A stretch of DNA of 64,000 nt from Massilia sp. IC2-278 (GCF_020708045.1 NZ_JAJFES010000005.1:276538-340537), one strand, 5' to 3'; shown: positions 1 through 8,331, counted from the stretch's first letter. Numbers and translations are program-made. The notes: generated by a model from the sequence alone, not told the origin.

Positions 1-478
1 TAAGGGCCTGACGCAAGGCCGCGTCAGCCATGGGACGTCAAGGACATGGGCTGGAGTGATCTGGCGAACAGGGAGCTTGCCGATCGACGGAAAGACCACG
101 CGCTCTAGCATGTCGAGCCGGCGCTTCTTGGTAACTTCCTCCCAGTCCTTCAGGGCCAGCCACTCCTTAGCGACGACCTCAAAGGTGTTCGCTGAGTCAT
201 GCTCGCGCTTGATGCGTTCGATCTGACGGTTCTGAACGGGATTGATGCCCTCCCTAACCAGCTTCCGTGCTGCTTCACACTTCTCTCTAGCCTCACCGAG
301 CGTCACGCTTGGGTAGTCGTCAAGCGCGAACCGCGAGGCCTTGTCGTTGAGCTTGAATCGATAGCGCCACGCCTTGATACCGTTCGGCTTGATCTCGAGG
401 TACAGCCCCTTGTAGTCATTGAAGCGATAGCTACCTTCTTTGGGCTTTTGCAGCACGGCACTGAGCGTCGGTAAGCAT
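1..478 (-). pseudogene. Tyrosine recombinase (integrase) N-terminal fragment, frameshifted
   Basis: The minus strand from 478 reads MLTDAQCRAA and then loses frame. One base earlier in frame it continues KPKEGSYRFNDYKGLYLEI and on through VTLGEARKKCEAAR-like and EWLALKDWEEVTKKRR segments to PVRQITPAHVLDV at the window edge. This is the DUF4102 arm-binding domain plus the start of the core-binding domain of P4-type integrases. The frame break lies at an AAAA run near 447-451; removing one A restores a continuous protein. After HVLDV the frame stays open but no longer looks like the family. The catalytic domain would lie outside the window. GC is visibly lower than in the neighbouring genes, as expected for an integrated element. 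A sequencing error in the homopolymer cannot be excluded. Confidence 0.8.
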
Positions 479-508
479 GTGAGTAAGGTCGTTGTGGCAA
501 CACGCTCA

Positions 509-551
509 TCATATACACCAATTCTGTGGGTTCGGAAGTTTCATATACACC
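509..551. repeat. Direct repeat of an 11-mer upstream of the integrase
   Basis: TCATATACACC occurs at 509-519 and again at 541-551, exactly 32 bp apart, which is about three helical turns. The pair lies directly upstream of the integrase start. Such spaced repeats are typical of recombinase arm sites or of a regulator of int; that role is inferred from position only. Confidence 0.45.
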
Positions 552-560
552 GCCATATGC

Positions 561-583
561 ACTTGCGCAGCACATGCGCAAGT
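561..583. repeat. 9-bp perfect inverted repeat near the integrase
   Basis: ACTTGCGCA at 561-569 and TGCGCAAGT at 575-583 form a perfect inverted repeat with a 5-base loop. It sits between the integrase start and the end of ychF, where the attachment site or core site of the element would be expected. The function is not shown by sequence alone. Confidence 0.4.
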
Positions 584-601
584 TATTGCATGCAACAAGA
601 A

Positions 602-630
602 GAAACAAGAAAGCCCCGAGTTACGGGGCC
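602..630 (-). terminator. Intrinsic terminator of ychF
   Basis: On the minus strand a GCCCCG/CGGGGC stem (613-618 with 624-629, loop AGTTA) is followed by the T-rich tract CTTTCTTGTTTCTT. It lies 63 bases beyond the ychF stop. A second weaker inverted repeat (640-650 with 670-680, one mismatch) lies between it and ychF. Confidence 0.6.
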
Positions 631-692
631 TTCTTGAGGATTTCAGGCAGTTTTTGCAAGCCGTTGAAACTGTCTGAAATGGCTTGCTCAAA

Positions 693-1784
693 TCAGACGT
701 TGAACAGGAAGTTCAACACATCCCCATCCTTGACCACATACTCCTTGCCCTCGGCGCGCATCTTGCCCGCTTCCTTCGCGCCCGACTCGCCCTTGTAGGT
801 GATGTAGTCGTCGAAACCGATGGTCTGCGCGCGGATGAAGCCGCGTTCGAAGTCGGTGTGGATCACGCCGGCCGCCTGCGGGGCGGTGGCGCCGACTTTC
901 ACGGTCCAGGCGCGCACTTCTTTCACGCCGGCGGTGAAGTAGGTCTGCAGGCCGAGCAGTTTATAAGCGGCGCGGACCAGGCGGTCCAGGCCCGGCTCTT
1001 CCATACCCATGTCGGACAGGAAGGCTGCCTTGTCGGCGTCGTCGAGGTCGGCGATTTCCGATTCGATGGCGGCGCTGATCGCGACGATCGGCGCGTTCTG
1101 CTTCTTGGCGAACTCGGTCAGCTGGTCGAGCAGCGGGTTGTCGGTGAAGCCGGTGTCCGAGACGTTGGCCACGTACATCGCCGGTTTCGCGGTGATCAGG
1201 TGCAGTTCGCGGATCAGGAACATCTCGTCGGCGTCCAGGCCCAGGGTGCGCACCGGCTGGCCTTCGTTCAGGTGCGGCAGCATGCGCTCGCACAGGGCGA
1301 CCAGCTTGGCGGCGTCCTTGTCGCCCGAACGGGCTTTCTTGTTTTCGCGGTGGATCGCCTTTTCGACGGCGCCCAGGTCGGCCAGCGCCAGTTCGGTCTG
1401 GATGACTTCGATGTCGTCGATCGGGCTGACCTTGCCGGCCACGTGGATCACGTTCGGGTCTTCGAAGCAGCGCACCACATTGACGATGGCATCGGTTTCG
1501 CGGATGTGCGACAGGAACTGGTTGCCCAGGCCCTCGCCTTTCGAGGCGCCGGCCACCAGGCCCGCGATGTCGACGAATTCGACGATGGCCGGGACGATGC
1601 GCTCCGGCTTGACGATCTCGGCCAGCTGGGCCATGCGCGGATCGGGCACCTCGACCACGCCGACGTTCGGCTCGATGGTGCAGAACGGGTAGTTTTCAGC
1701 CGGGATGCCGGCCTTGGTCAGCGCGTTGAACAGGGTGGACTTGCCGACGTTGGGCAGGCCGACGATGCCGCATTGGAGACTCAT
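693..1784 (-). CDS. ychF: Redox-regulated ATPase YchF (Obg-family)
   Basis: This 363-residue protein is full length for YchF. The P-loop GLPNVGKST is at residues 9-17 and the DxxG switch element appears as VDIAGLV. In place of the NKxD guanine-specificity motif it has the relaxed NVSD-type sequence typical of YchF, which binds ATP rather than GTP. The C-terminal TGS domain ends in [11 protein letters not shown]. YchF binds ribosomes and takes part in translation and stress adaptation. It is the last gene of its strand before the integrase remnant. The start ATG at 1784 directly precedes [16 protein letters not shown], so there is little start ambiguity. Confidence 0.97.
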   Translation of the reverse strand: MSLQCGIVGLPNVGKSTLFNALTKAGIPAENYPFCTIEPNVGVVEVPDPRMAQLAEIVKPERIVPAIVEFVDIAGLVAGASKGEGLGNQFLSHIRETDAIVNVVRCFEDPNVIHVAGKVSPIDDIEVIQTELALADLGAVEKAIHRENKKARSGDKDAAKLVALCERMLPHLNEGQPVRTLGLDADEMFLIRELHLITAKPAMYVANVSDTGFTDNPLLDQLTEFAKKQNAPIVAISAAIESEIADLDDADKAAFLSDMGMEEPGLDRLVRAAYKLLGLQTYFTAGVKEVRAWTVKVGATAPQAAGVIHTDFERGFIRAQTIGFDDYITYKGESGAKEAGKMRAEGKEYVVKDGDVLNFLFNV

Positions 1785-2013
1785 GGGAATTCTTTCTCTC
1801 GATGATGATGAGCTGTAATGCCACAGCTCGGAAACCCCGCATTGTAACCCGGTCGGCGTGCGAATGCCGCAAAAACAGGCGCGCGGGCAATGTCCCAGGC
1901 TGCCTGCACAACAGCTCTGTATCAGGCGAAAACCTGTCGGAATTCTTTACAGCTTGTAGCTGGAATAATTTTCCTGGAAATAAATTTTCTTCCCACTCAA
2001 TAAGTTATCTAGG

Positions 2014-2029
2014 TGGAACGGAAATTGCT
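2014..2029 (+). promoter_or_regulatory. Sigma-54 (RpoN) type promoter of the PEP-CTERM gene
   Basis: TGGAACGGAAATTGCT matches the -24/-12 consensus TGGCACG-N4-TTGCW at all but one defined position, with the diagnostic GG (2015-2016) and GC (2027-2028) separated by exactly 10 bases. It lies 36 bases upstream of the PEP-CTERM start codon and points toward it, so the transcript would start near 2040. A TGT-N11-ACA dyad at 1935-1951, about 65 bases upstream of the promoter, is a weak candidate enhancer-binding site. From established work on floc-forming betaproteobacteria, PEP-CTERM genes can be under RpoN with the PrsK/PrsR system. The link here is inference. Confidence 0.7.
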
Positions 2030-2064
2030 CATAGGATAGCAATTACACTTCTATCGAGACATGC

Positions 2065-2751
2065 ATGAAAAAGTTCGCTTTCCTCCTGTTGACTGCCATC
2101 ACCCTGGCCGCGGGTTCCGCCCAGGCCGTCACCATGCGCGGCCATGGCACCGGTTCGCTGGTCGGCCATGACCTGACCGATCCGGAAAACGATGCCCACG
2201 GCAACGAATACGTCAACTACAACGCCGTGTTCCGTTCGTCGATCGAACCGCAGTACGTTGCCGAAGGCGCATTCAATGTGTTCGATAATATCGTTGGCGG
2301 CGGCAACGACAAATGGTGCTGCGACGCCAACGGCTGGGTCGAGGCGGACTTTGGCAGCAAGCGCTACCAATTGACCAGCTTCACGGCATCATCGGCCAAC
2401 GATGCGCCGGAGCGCGATGCCGACATCTGGCAGATCCTGGGTTCGAACGACGGACTGAACTACACGACGATCTTCTCGTACAACCACGATGGCGTATCGC
2501 CATGGCGCAACCGCTACCAGGTGAACGAGTACACCGCGGGTGTCGACTACACGCTGCCGGCCGCGTACAGCATCTTCCGCTACCAGGCCTTCTCGACGTT
2601 CGGCAACGGCCTGCACCAGCTGGCCGAACTCGAGTTCTTCGGCAAGGAACTGGTCGAGGAAGCCAGCGACGTGCCGGAACCGGGCAGCATCGCCCTGCTC
2701 GGCCTGGGCCTGCTGGCCGGCGCCGGGGCGGTACGCCGCAAGCGCGCCTGA
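2065..2751 (+). CDS. PEP-CTERM sorting domain protein with discoidin-like domain
   Basis: A Sec signal peptide opens the protein (MKKFAFLLLTAITLAAGSAQA). Residues of about 80-190 read like an F5/8 type C (discoidin, galactose-binding-like) beta-sandwich: a WVEADFGSKRYQLTSF strand, then IWQILGSNDGLNYTTI, then a closing AELEFFG. The C terminus has the full sorting signal: the VPEPGS motif, a hydrophobic helix rich in Leu, Gly and Ala, and a final RRKRA cluster. Such proteins are cut by exosortase and exported with exopolysaccharide. No exosortase gene is in the window. The gene is monocistronic, with its own sigma-54-type promoter and a terminator. The start at 2065 rests on the signal peptide; the ribosome binding site is weak. 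Confidence 0.9.
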   Translation: MKKFAFLLLTAITLAAGSAQAVTMRGHGTGSLVGHDLTDPENDAHGNEYVNYNAVFRSSIEPQYVAEGAFNVFDNIVGGGNDKWCCDANGWVEADFGSKRYQLTSFTASSANDAPERDADIWQILGSNDGLNYTTIFSYNHDGVSPWRNRYQVNEYTAGVDYTLPAAYSIFRYQAFSTFGNGLHQLAELEFFGKELVEEASDVPEPGSIALLGLGLLAGAGAVRRKRA

Positions 2752-2770
2752 GTTTCTGCTGCAACGACGA

Positions 2771-2798
2771 AGCCACTGCCGCGCAGTGGCTTTTTTTT
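2771..2798 (+). terminator. Intrinsic terminator of the PEP-CTERM gene
   Basis: The stem AGCCACTG/CAGTGGCT (2771-2791) is followed by a run of T to 2798, 20 bases after the stop codon. Confidence 0.85.
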
Positions 2799-2819
2799 CG
2801 CCTGCGGGAGCTGGCCGTG

Positions 2820-3917
2820 TCAGATGGCGCGCAGGCGCGCGGGATCGGGCCGCTCGACAAAGGCGGCCAGCTCGTCGCGCAGGCGGCCGCCTTCGGCCAT
2901 CGCCGTGTTCCAGGCCTGCACGCGCGCGTCGTGGTTCAAGCTGTAGAACTTGAAGTCGGCGCGGTCGGGCAGCTTGGCGCGCGGCAGGGTCTTCAAGAAA
3001 TCCTGCGACGGCGAGACGATCAGTACGTTGTCGAGCCAGCCGCGGTTCGGGCCGCGGGCGCAGCGGCGCCAGGGCAAGGCCTTGTCCAGCCAGCCCGGCA
3101 CGATGTGCTCGTTGAAGTGCGGGTACAGCACGATGCCGTCCGGGTCCTGCTCTTCCACGCGCGCATACGGCAGGGCCAGGTTGTAGTCGATGATGCCGCC
3201 GTCCCAGTAATAGCCTTCCGGCACGCCGGTGATCCGCGTGACCGGCTGCATGACCAAGGGCAGCGTGCCCGAGGCCAGCAGGCCGGCCGCCAGGTTTTCA
3301 CGCGTGAGGGCCGCGAAGTGAGTGGTAAAGGCGTCGAATCTGTTGCGCAGCCAGGGTGCGCCGTCGCGGGCGTCGCCGATCACCACGCGTTCGAGCAGGC
3401 CGCCCAGGCGTTCGCGCGAGGCGAAGTTGGTCAGCGCCGCTTGCGCGAAGCCGCGCATCTCGGCGCGCCGGTGCGTGGGCGCGGCCAGGCCGCCCTTGCC
3501 GCGCACGGCCAGCAGGTGCAGGCGGTGGTGCGGGTGCTGCACGATGTCGTTTTCATGGCCGCTGACGAATTCGCGCAGCAGCTCCTGCACGACTTCGTTG
3601 ATCCGCTGTGGGCTGGGCTTGGTGCTGGTGTAGCGCTGGCCGGCGTACAGTTCGCCCAGGCGGGCAAAGGCGCGCACCGGGTCGCGCTGGCAGGCGGCGG
3701 CCATACGCCAGGCGCCGATCGAGGAGCCGATCAGGGTGCGCTCGCGTGGGCTGGATGGGAGCCAGTCGCCGAACACGTATTGGTCGAGGTCGCGGAAGAT
3801 CAGGCCTTTCGGGCCGCCCGCGGCGGCGGGGACGATGGCGATGTCGGCGGCGCGCAGGCCGTCGCTGCGGATGCGGGCCAGGGCGCGGGGGCCGGCGTGG
3901 AAGTTGAGGGCGCTCAT
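2820..3917 (-). CDS. Patatin-like phospholipase family protein
   Basis: The 365-residue protein shows the patatin Ser-Asp dyad. The oxyanion loop AAGGPKG is at residues 32-38, the nucleophile elbow GSSIG at 64-68 (Ser66), and the second catalytic residue in YYWDGGI at about Asp239. There is no signal peptide, so it is expected to be a cytoplasmic or membrane-associated acyl hydrolase acting on phospholipid or lipid ester. It lies with the PEP-CTERM gene between ychF and pth, two genes that are close neighbours in many betaproteobacteria, so both look like an accessory insertion. The true substrate cannot be read from the sequence. Confidence 0.88.
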   Translation of the reverse strand: MSALNFHAGPRALARIRSDGLRAADIAIVPAAAGGPKGLIFRDLDQYVFGDWLPSSPRERTLIGSSIGAWRMAAACQRDPVRAFARLGELYAGQRYTSTKPSPQRINEVVQELLREFVSGHENDIVQHPHHRLHLLAVRGKGGLAAPTHRRAEMRGFAQAALTNFASRERLGGLLERVVIGDARDGAPWLRNRFDAFTTHFAALTRENLAAGLLASGTLPLVMQPVTRITGVPEGYYWDGGIIDYNLALPYARVEEQDPDGIVLYPHFNEHIVPGWLDKALPWRRCARGPNRGWLDNVLIVSPSQDFLKTLPRAKLPDRADFKFYSLNHDARVQAWNTAMAEGGRLRDELAAFVERPDPARLRAI

Positions 3918-3984
3918 CGGGGGAATTATCGCAGGAGACCGGGATCAGGTCAGCCTTTACGTTTGGACATGCATGCGCAGTATT

Positions 3985-4010
3985 GGTGGGTTCGAGAACC
4001 CACCCTACGG
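3985..4010. repeat. REP-like palindrome, divergent copy (R1)
   Basis: GGTGGGTTC/GAACCCACC form a perfect stem, followed by CCTACGG. It shares the stem-GTGGG and trailing CCACCCTAC design of the repeat family found seven more times in the window, but has a different loop-proximal sequence. It lies between the pth and patatin genes. Confidence 0.6.
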
Positions 4011-4039
4011 AGCATGCGTTTCGATATGCAGGCGTTGTA

Positions 4040-4066
4040 CCGCGTGGACACAGGTGTCCACCCTAC
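4040..4066. repeat. REP-like palindrome (R2)
   Basis: CCGCGTGGACACAGGTGTCC followed by ACCCTAC. The stem GTGGACAC/GTGTCCAC is complete. It is nearly identical to the copy at 28515-28543. Confidence 0.75.
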
Positions 4067-4136
4067 GACCCCGGATAGTGTGCAAGCGACGGATTGCCGT
4101 ACGTGGTGCAAGGAGACGCCCACACTACAACAGCAA

Positions 4137-4721
4137 TCAGGCGGTGTGCAGCTGCATTGTCGCGGCGTCGAGCTTGCCTTCGACCGCGAGCGGGATGATG
4201 CGCAGGGCTTTGTCGATGGACTCTTCGATCAGGCTTTGCTCTTCGCGGCGCGGGCGGTGCAGCACGAAGTCGGCGACGTTCTGCTGCAGGTTCAGGCTGC
4301 GCGGGTGGCCGATGCCGATGCGCAGGCGCCAGTAGTCCTGGGTGCCGAGGGCGGCGGTGATGTCTTTCAGGCCGTTGTGGCCGCCCGAGGAGCCGCCCTT
4401 CTTCAGCTTGGCGATGCCGGGCATCAAATCGAGCTCGTCGTGCACGACCAGCACTTCGTCGGGGTTGATCTTGAAGAAGCGCGCCAGCGCGCCGACCGAC
4501 TGGCCGGAACGGTTCATGAAGGTCAGCGGTTCGAGCAGCCAGACTTCCTTGCCGGAGATGGAGGTTTTCGCCAGCATGGCGTTGTAGCGGCTTTCGCGCT
4601 GCAGGCGGCAGCCGGGCAGGCTGTTGGCGAGGTTGTCGACCAGCCAGAAGCCGGCGTTGTGGCGGGTTTGTTCGTATTCCGGGCCAGGGTTGCCGAGGCC
4701 GACGATGAGGCGGATGGACAT
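4137..4721 (-). CDS. pth: Peptidyl-tRNA hydrolase
   Basis: The protein has 194 residues when started at the ATG at 4721 ([20 protein letters not shown]), the normal length for Pth. A longer in-frame upstream extension has no family similarity and crosses the rplY terminator. The signature GLGNPG is at 8-13, with Asn11 and the catalytic His21 in TRHNAGF. FMNRSG and [11 protein letters not shown] follow. It releases peptidyl-tRNAs that drop off ribosomes. It is downstream of rplY on the same strand, a common bacterial pairing. Confidence 0.96.
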   Translation of the reverse strand: MSIRLIVGLGNPGPEYEQTRHNAGFWLVDNLANSLPGCRLQRESRYNAMLAKTSISGKEVWLLEPLTFMNRSGQSVGALARFFKINPDEVLVVHDELDLMPGIAKLKKGGSSGGHNGLKDITAALGTQDYWRLRIGIGHPRSLNLQQNVADFVLHRPRREEQSLIEESIDKALRIIPLAVEGKLDAATMQLHTA

Positions 4722-4777
4722 AGCGGTCGCGTCAGGAAAAAGAGGATTATCGCCTAAACGGCGATTGACCAGAAAAC

Positions 4778-4813
4778 AAAAAACCCGCCGGGCGCGAGCC
4801 GCGGCGGGTTTTT
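4778..4813 (-). terminator. Intrinsic terminator after rplY
   Basis: AAACCCGCCG (4781-4790) pairs with CGGCGGGTTT (4802-4811). On the minus strand it is followed by TTTGTTTTCT. It lies 38 bases beyond the rplY stop and upstream of pth, so pth must rely on read-through or its own promoter. Confidence 0.85.
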
Positions 4814-4848
4814 CTCGTGCAGGGCCACCCGAAGGCAGCGCCGAAGAA

Positions 4849-5439
4849 TTACTTGGCTTCTTCGGTTTCGGCAGCAGCTGCGCCACGCGGCACCGAGGTG
4901 GTGACGATGGTCAGGTTCTGGCCGTGGGTCAGCGCGGTCACGCCGGCTGGCAGTTTCAGGTCGTCGGTGTGGATCGAGCCGCCGACTTCCAGGGCGCCCA
5001 GGTCGACTTCGATGAACTCTGGCAGTTGACCTGGCAGGCAGGCGACTTCCAGTTCGTTCAGCACGTGCGACACGATGGCGCCGCCCAGCTTGACTGCTGG
5101 CGAGGTCTCGGCGTTGACGAAGTGCAGGGCGACCTTGGTGTGGATCGGCTGCGAAGCATCGACGCGCTGGAAGTCAGCGTGCAGGACCAGTTGCTTGTAT
5201 GCGTGCATCTGGAAGTCGCGCAGCAGGACTTGCTGGGTCTGGCCTTCGATTTCGAGGTCCAGCACGGAACCGTGGAAAGCTTCTTTCTTGAGCGCGTGGT
5301 ACAGGGCGTTGCCGTCCAGGGCGATCAGGACCGGGGCTGCTGCGCCGCCGTAGATGATGCCTGGGGTCTGGCCAGCCTTGCGCAGGCGGCGGCTCGCTCC
5401 GGTGCCCTGCAGGGTGCGGTTGAATGCAACTACTTTCAT
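4849..5439 (-). CDS. rplY: 50S ribosomal protein L25 / general stress protein Ctc
   Basis: The start ATG at 5439 gives [20 protein letters not shown], 196 residues, with a GGAG ribosome binding site 9 bases upstream. The longer in-frame extension is not family-like. This is the two-domain CTC form: an L25 domain that binds 5S rRNA ([13 protein letters not shown] near the N terminus) followed by the beta-rich TL5 domain. The C-terminal end is Ala/Glu-rich. It lies between prs and pth on one strand. Confidence 0.95.
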   Translation of the reverse strand: MKVVAFNRTLQGTGASRRLRKAGQTPGIIYGGAAAPVLIALDGNALYHALKKEAFHGSVLDLEIEGQTQQVLLRDFQMHAYKQLVLHADFQRVDASQPIHTKVALHFVNAETSPAVKLGGAIVSHVLNELEVACLPGQLPEFIEVDLGALEVGGSIHTDDLKLPAGVTALTHGQNLTIVTTSVPRGAAAAETEEAK

Positions 5440-5622
5440 GTGAAACTCCATAAGTGTGGGATCGCATGCGGGACAGATTCCCACCCGATTTCCCGGTTTG
5501 CGCCCGCCCCCGCGACCAGGGGCTGGCATGGCTGAGCACTGACTGCGCGCTCAAGAAAATCTACAGTACAACGGCGCGCCGGGCATGAAGCCGGGCGCGC
5601 CGCGAAATGATGCTTGTCTTGC

Positions 5623-6573
5623 TTAGTCGACGAACAGCGACATGACCGAGTCGCCCTTGACGATACGCTTGAAGGTCTCGGCCAGCAGCGGAGCACAGGT
5701 CAGCTGGCGGATCTTCGGGCAGGCGGCGGCAGCGGCCGACAGCGGGATGGTGTCGGTGACAACCAGTTCGTCCAGCGGCGAGTTCGAGATGCGGTCGATT
5801 GCAGGACCCGACAGGACCGGGTGGGTGCAATACGCCACGACTTTCTTGGCGCCACGTTCCTTCAGGACTTCGGCGGCCTTCGTCAGCGTGCCCGCGGTGT
5901 CGACCATGTCGTCCATGATCACGCAGTTGCGGCCTTCGACTTCGCCGATGATGTTCATGACTTCCGACACGTTCGCCTTTGGACGGCGCTTGTCGATGAT
6001 CGCCAGGTCGCAGCCGAGGCGCTTGGCCAGGGCACGGGCACGGACCACGCCGCCGACGTCCGGCGACACGACCAGCAGGTCGTCGTAATTCTGCTTCTGC
6101 AGGTCGCCCAGCAGCAGCGGCGACGCGTAGATGTTATCGACCGGAATGTCGAAGAAGCCCTGGATCTGGTCGGCGTGCAGGTCCATGATCAGGACGCGCT
6201 CGACGCCGGCTTCTTCCAGCATGTTGGCGACGACTTTGGCCGAGATCGCGACACGCGCCGAGCGCGGGCGGCGGTCCTGGCGGGCATAGCCGAAGTAAGG
6301 AATCGCGGCCGTGATACGGCCAGCCGATGCGCGCTTGAGAGCGTCGACCATCAGCATGATTTCCATGAGGCTGTCGTTGGTAGGAGCGCAGGTCGATTGC
6401 AGCACGAAGACGTCTTTACCGCGGACGTTCTCGTTGATTTCGACCATGACTTCGCCGTCCGAGAATTTCGAGACGACTGCTTTACCGAGAGGAATACCGA
6501 GGCTTTTTGCGACCCCTTCTGCTAGCGCCGGATTAGCGTTGCCGGTAAAAACCATCAGGTTTTCGTAAGCCAT
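5623..6573 (-). CDS. prs: Ribose-phosphate pyrophosphokinase (PRPP synthetase)
   Basis: The 316-residue protein starts [20 protein letters not shown] and has the class I features: the SDGE stretch, the flexible loop YARQDRR, the Mg-binding [11 protein letters not shown] and the PRPP loop [10 protein letters not shown]. It makes phosphoribosyl pyrophosphate from ribose 5-phosphate and ATP for purine, pyrimidine, His, Trp and NAD synthesis. The gene lies downstream of tRNA-Gln on the same strand, but a terminator separates them. Order ispE, tRNA-Gln, prs, rplY, pth is a familiar betaproteobacterial cluster. Confidence 0.97.
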   Translation of the reverse strand: MAYENLMVFTGNANPALAEGVAKSLGIPLGKAVVSKFSDGEVMVEINENVRGKDVFVLQSTCAPTNDSLMEIMLMVDALKRASAGRITAAIPYFGYARQDRRPRSARVAISAKVVANMLEEAGVERVLIMDLHADQIQGFFDIPVDNIYASPLLLGDLQKQNYDDLLVVSPDVGGVVRARALAKRLGCDLAIIDKRRPKANVSEVMNIIGEVEGRNCVIMDDMVDTAGTLTKAAEVLKERGAKKVVAYCTHPVLSGPAIDRISNSPLDELVVTDTIPLSAAAAACPKIRQLTCAPLLAETFKRIVKGDSVMSLFVD

Positions 6574-6604
6574 GGGAGTCCTGAGAGAAGAGCGTTGATA
6601 CTTT

Positions 6605-6636
6605 TGAAAAACAATCAGCCGGCTATACCGGCTGAT
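6605..6636 (-). terminator. Intrinsic terminator between tRNA-Gln and prs
   Basis: AATCAGCCGG (6613-6622) and CCGGCTGATT (6627-6636) form a strong stem, followed on the minus strand by GTTTTTC. It follows the tRNA by about 85 bases and precedes prs by about 40, so prs expression would come from read-through or a promoter in the short gap. Confidence 0.75.
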
Positions 6637-6720
6637 TATGCTTTAAAGACCGCACCGCTTGAGTGGTGCCGCCAATTTCATCCGCCGGACACGTTCGCAT
6701 CGACAGCCGGATAAAACGAA

Positions 6721-6797
6721 TGGCAGGGGAACAAGGATTCGAACCTTGGTATGCCGGAATCAAAATCCGGTGCCTTAACCAGCTTGGCGATTCCCCT
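6721..6797 (-). tRNA. tRNA-Gln (anticodon TTG)
   Basis: On the minus strand the acceptor arm AGGGGAA/TTCCCCT closes a cloverleaf with a D arm (GCCAAGCTGGTTAAGGC), an anticodon stem CCGGA with loop TTTTGAT containing TTG, and a T arm with GGTTCGAATCC. The CCA tail is encoded (6721-6723), with G as discriminator base. It lies between ispE and prs. Confidence 0.95.
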
Positions 6798-6868
6798 ACG
6801 CAACTTACAGCTTGCCGCTTTGCTTGACTATTCTAACCGTCATTCGCTGCGACAGGCAAAATTTTATT

Positions 6869-7750
6869 CTACAACATACTGTTTTGCAAGAGCTTTTTTA
6901 TCGGGTGCCTTGCCAGCGATCTTGCTTTCCACGCTGTCCACTTGCCTGGCACCTGGCCCAGCACATGGTTCGCTTCAGCTTCGCCAGGCAGCGCAACAAA
7001 CACGCAGGCCCCGGAACCCGTCATCCTGGCCGCGCCGTATTGGCTCAACCATTCGATCGCCTCCCCTACTGCTGGAAACAACCTGACAGCAACTCCTTGC
7101 AAATCATTTCTTCCGAAGCCGCTGATGTTTTGCGCTTCAGGAAAGTCCGCTATTCTGACGGGTTTGCTGTCTCTTGTCAAATCGTGCGCGGTAAAAATTG
7201 CTGGGGTCGGTACGGAGACGCCCGGCTCGATCACCACGTACCAGCAATCCGGCCCCTGCACGGGCTGCATCGCCTCCCCGATTCCTTCCACGAACGCGGT
7301 CTCGCCATACAGGAAAAAGGGAATGTCGGCGCCCAGCGGCAGGCCGATCTCCATCAGTTCCTCGTCGCTGAACCCGCCCTGCCACAAGACATTCGCCGCC
7401 ATCAGCGCGGTGGCCGCATCCGACGAGCCACCGCCGAGGCCGCCGCCCATGGGCAGGATTTTATCCAGGCGCACGTCGATGCCGCGCACGGCACGGCCGT
7501 GACGCTGTTCGAAGGCATCGGCCAGGCGGCGCAGCGCGCGTACCACCAGGTCGGATTCTTCCGGCACGCCCGGCACGTCGTTGACGCGGCGAATCAAACC
7601 ATCGTCGCGCACATCGAAGTGCAGGGTATCGCCGCGGTCGATCAGTTGAAAGACGCTTTGCAGCAGGTGGTAGCCATCGGCGCGGCGGCCGACGACGTGC
7701 AGGAACAGATTCAGCTTGGCCGGTGCCGGGCAATCGTGCAGCGATTTCAT
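6869..7750 (-). CDS. ispE: 4-diphosphocytidyl-2-C-methyl-D-erythritol kinase
   Basis: The start at 7750 (MKSLHDCPAPAKLNLFLHVV) gives 293 residues. The longer frame extends into lolB and is not family-like. The PAKLNLFL motif and the GHMP-kinase ATP loop LPMGGGLGGGSSDAA are present, as is a C-terminal MTGSGAC motif. IspE phosphorylates CDP-methylerythritol in the MEP isoprenoid pathway. The ATGA overlap with lolB (7747-7750) implies translational coupling. Confidence 0.96.
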   Translation of the reverse strand: MKSLHDCPAPAKLNLFLHVVGRRADGYHLLQSVFQLIDRGDTLHFDVRDDGLIRRVNDVPGVPEESDLVVRALRRLADAFEQRHGRAVRGIDVRLDKILPMGGGLGGGSSDAATALMAANVLWQGGFSDEELMEIGLPLGADIPFFLYGETAFVEGIGEAMQPVQGPDCWYVVIEPGVSVPTPAIFTAHDLTRDSKPVRIADFPEAQNISGFGRNDLQGVAVRLFPAVGEAIEWLSQYGAARMTGSGACVFVALPGEAEANHVLGQVPGKWTAWKARSLARHPIKKLLQNSML

Positions 7751-8331
7751 GAATTGGACGGACCGATGATGATGCGGATTTCCAGCTCGCCGGAAGCGGT
7801 GGTGCGGGCGGCGTCGATGCGCTTGGGCAGCGGGTGCGCCGCCGTTTCGTCCTGCCACGACGCGAAGCGCAGGCGCCAGCCGTCGCGCGTGTAGACAGTG
7901 TTGTTGGCCGGCGAAGCGGCGAAGCGCTTGCCGTCGGCGCCAACGGCATAGCCCTGCAGCCAGTCGCGCAGGCCGGCTACCGGCAATTGCCAGCCGAGCG
8001 CCTGGGCGGTGAGCGTGTCGATGTCCTGCGCCACCAGCGGTTCGCGCCCGGCCTGGGTCAGCGTGGCCTGCTGCGGCGTGACGCTGATGGCGGCGAGCTG
8101 GCTGAACGAGGACGACAGCGTGACGTCGATGCGGCCCGGCTGTTGCGACCAGGTGAAGTTACCGGTCAGCGAATCCGGCTGGCCTTCCTTCAGGTAGTTC
8201 ACCGACAGGCGGCCGCCCAGTTCGATCGTGTCGCGGTAGGCGCCCACGGTGGACTGGGACACGGGCGCGCTGGCGCAGCCGGCAAGCACAGCGGCAATGA
8301 CAAGCAGAGATAAGCGTCGGGTGATTGGCAT
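7747..8331 (-). CDS. lolB: Outer membrane lipoprotein LolB
   Basis: A lipoprotein signal ends in the lipobox LAGC with Cys19 when started at 8331 (MPITRRLSLLVIAAVLAGC). The 194-residue length and the beta-rich body with GRLSVNYLKEG and NFTWSQQPGR segments match LolB, which takes lipoproteins from LolA and inserts them in the outer membrane. It is followed with a 4-base overlap by ispE, as in many Proteobacteria, and preceded by the TPR lipoprotein gene. Confidence 0.93.
   Translation of the reverse strand: MPITRRLSLLVIAAVLAGCASAPVSQSTVGAYRDTIELGGRLSVNYLKEGQPDSLTGNFTWSQQPGRIDVTLSSSFSQLAAISVTPQQATLTQAGREPLVAQDIDTLTAQALGWQLPVAGLRDWLQGYAVGADGKRFAASPANNTVYTRDGWRLRFASWQDETAAHPLPKRIDAARTTASGELEIRIIIGPSNS

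Noticed and set aside
640..680. Inverted repeat just after ychF as the main terminator
   Set aside because: It has a mismatch, a 19-base loop and no T run; the GCCCCG stem at 613-629 with a T-rich tail fits better.
684..1805. Long plus-strand open frame across ychF
   Set aside because: It is the exact antisense of a certain gene; high GC at third positions leaves the opposite strand open. No family features and a biased His/Val/Arg composition.
2313..4757. 814-residue plus-strand frame over the PEP-CTERM, patatin and pth genes
   Set aside because: It spans three well-supported genes and two terminators in other frames; composition is that of antisense GC-rich DNA.
6721..6797. tRNA-Gln as attachment site of the integrase element
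   Set aside because: The integrase remnant lies more than 6 kb away, beyond ychF, with no tRNA fragment near it.
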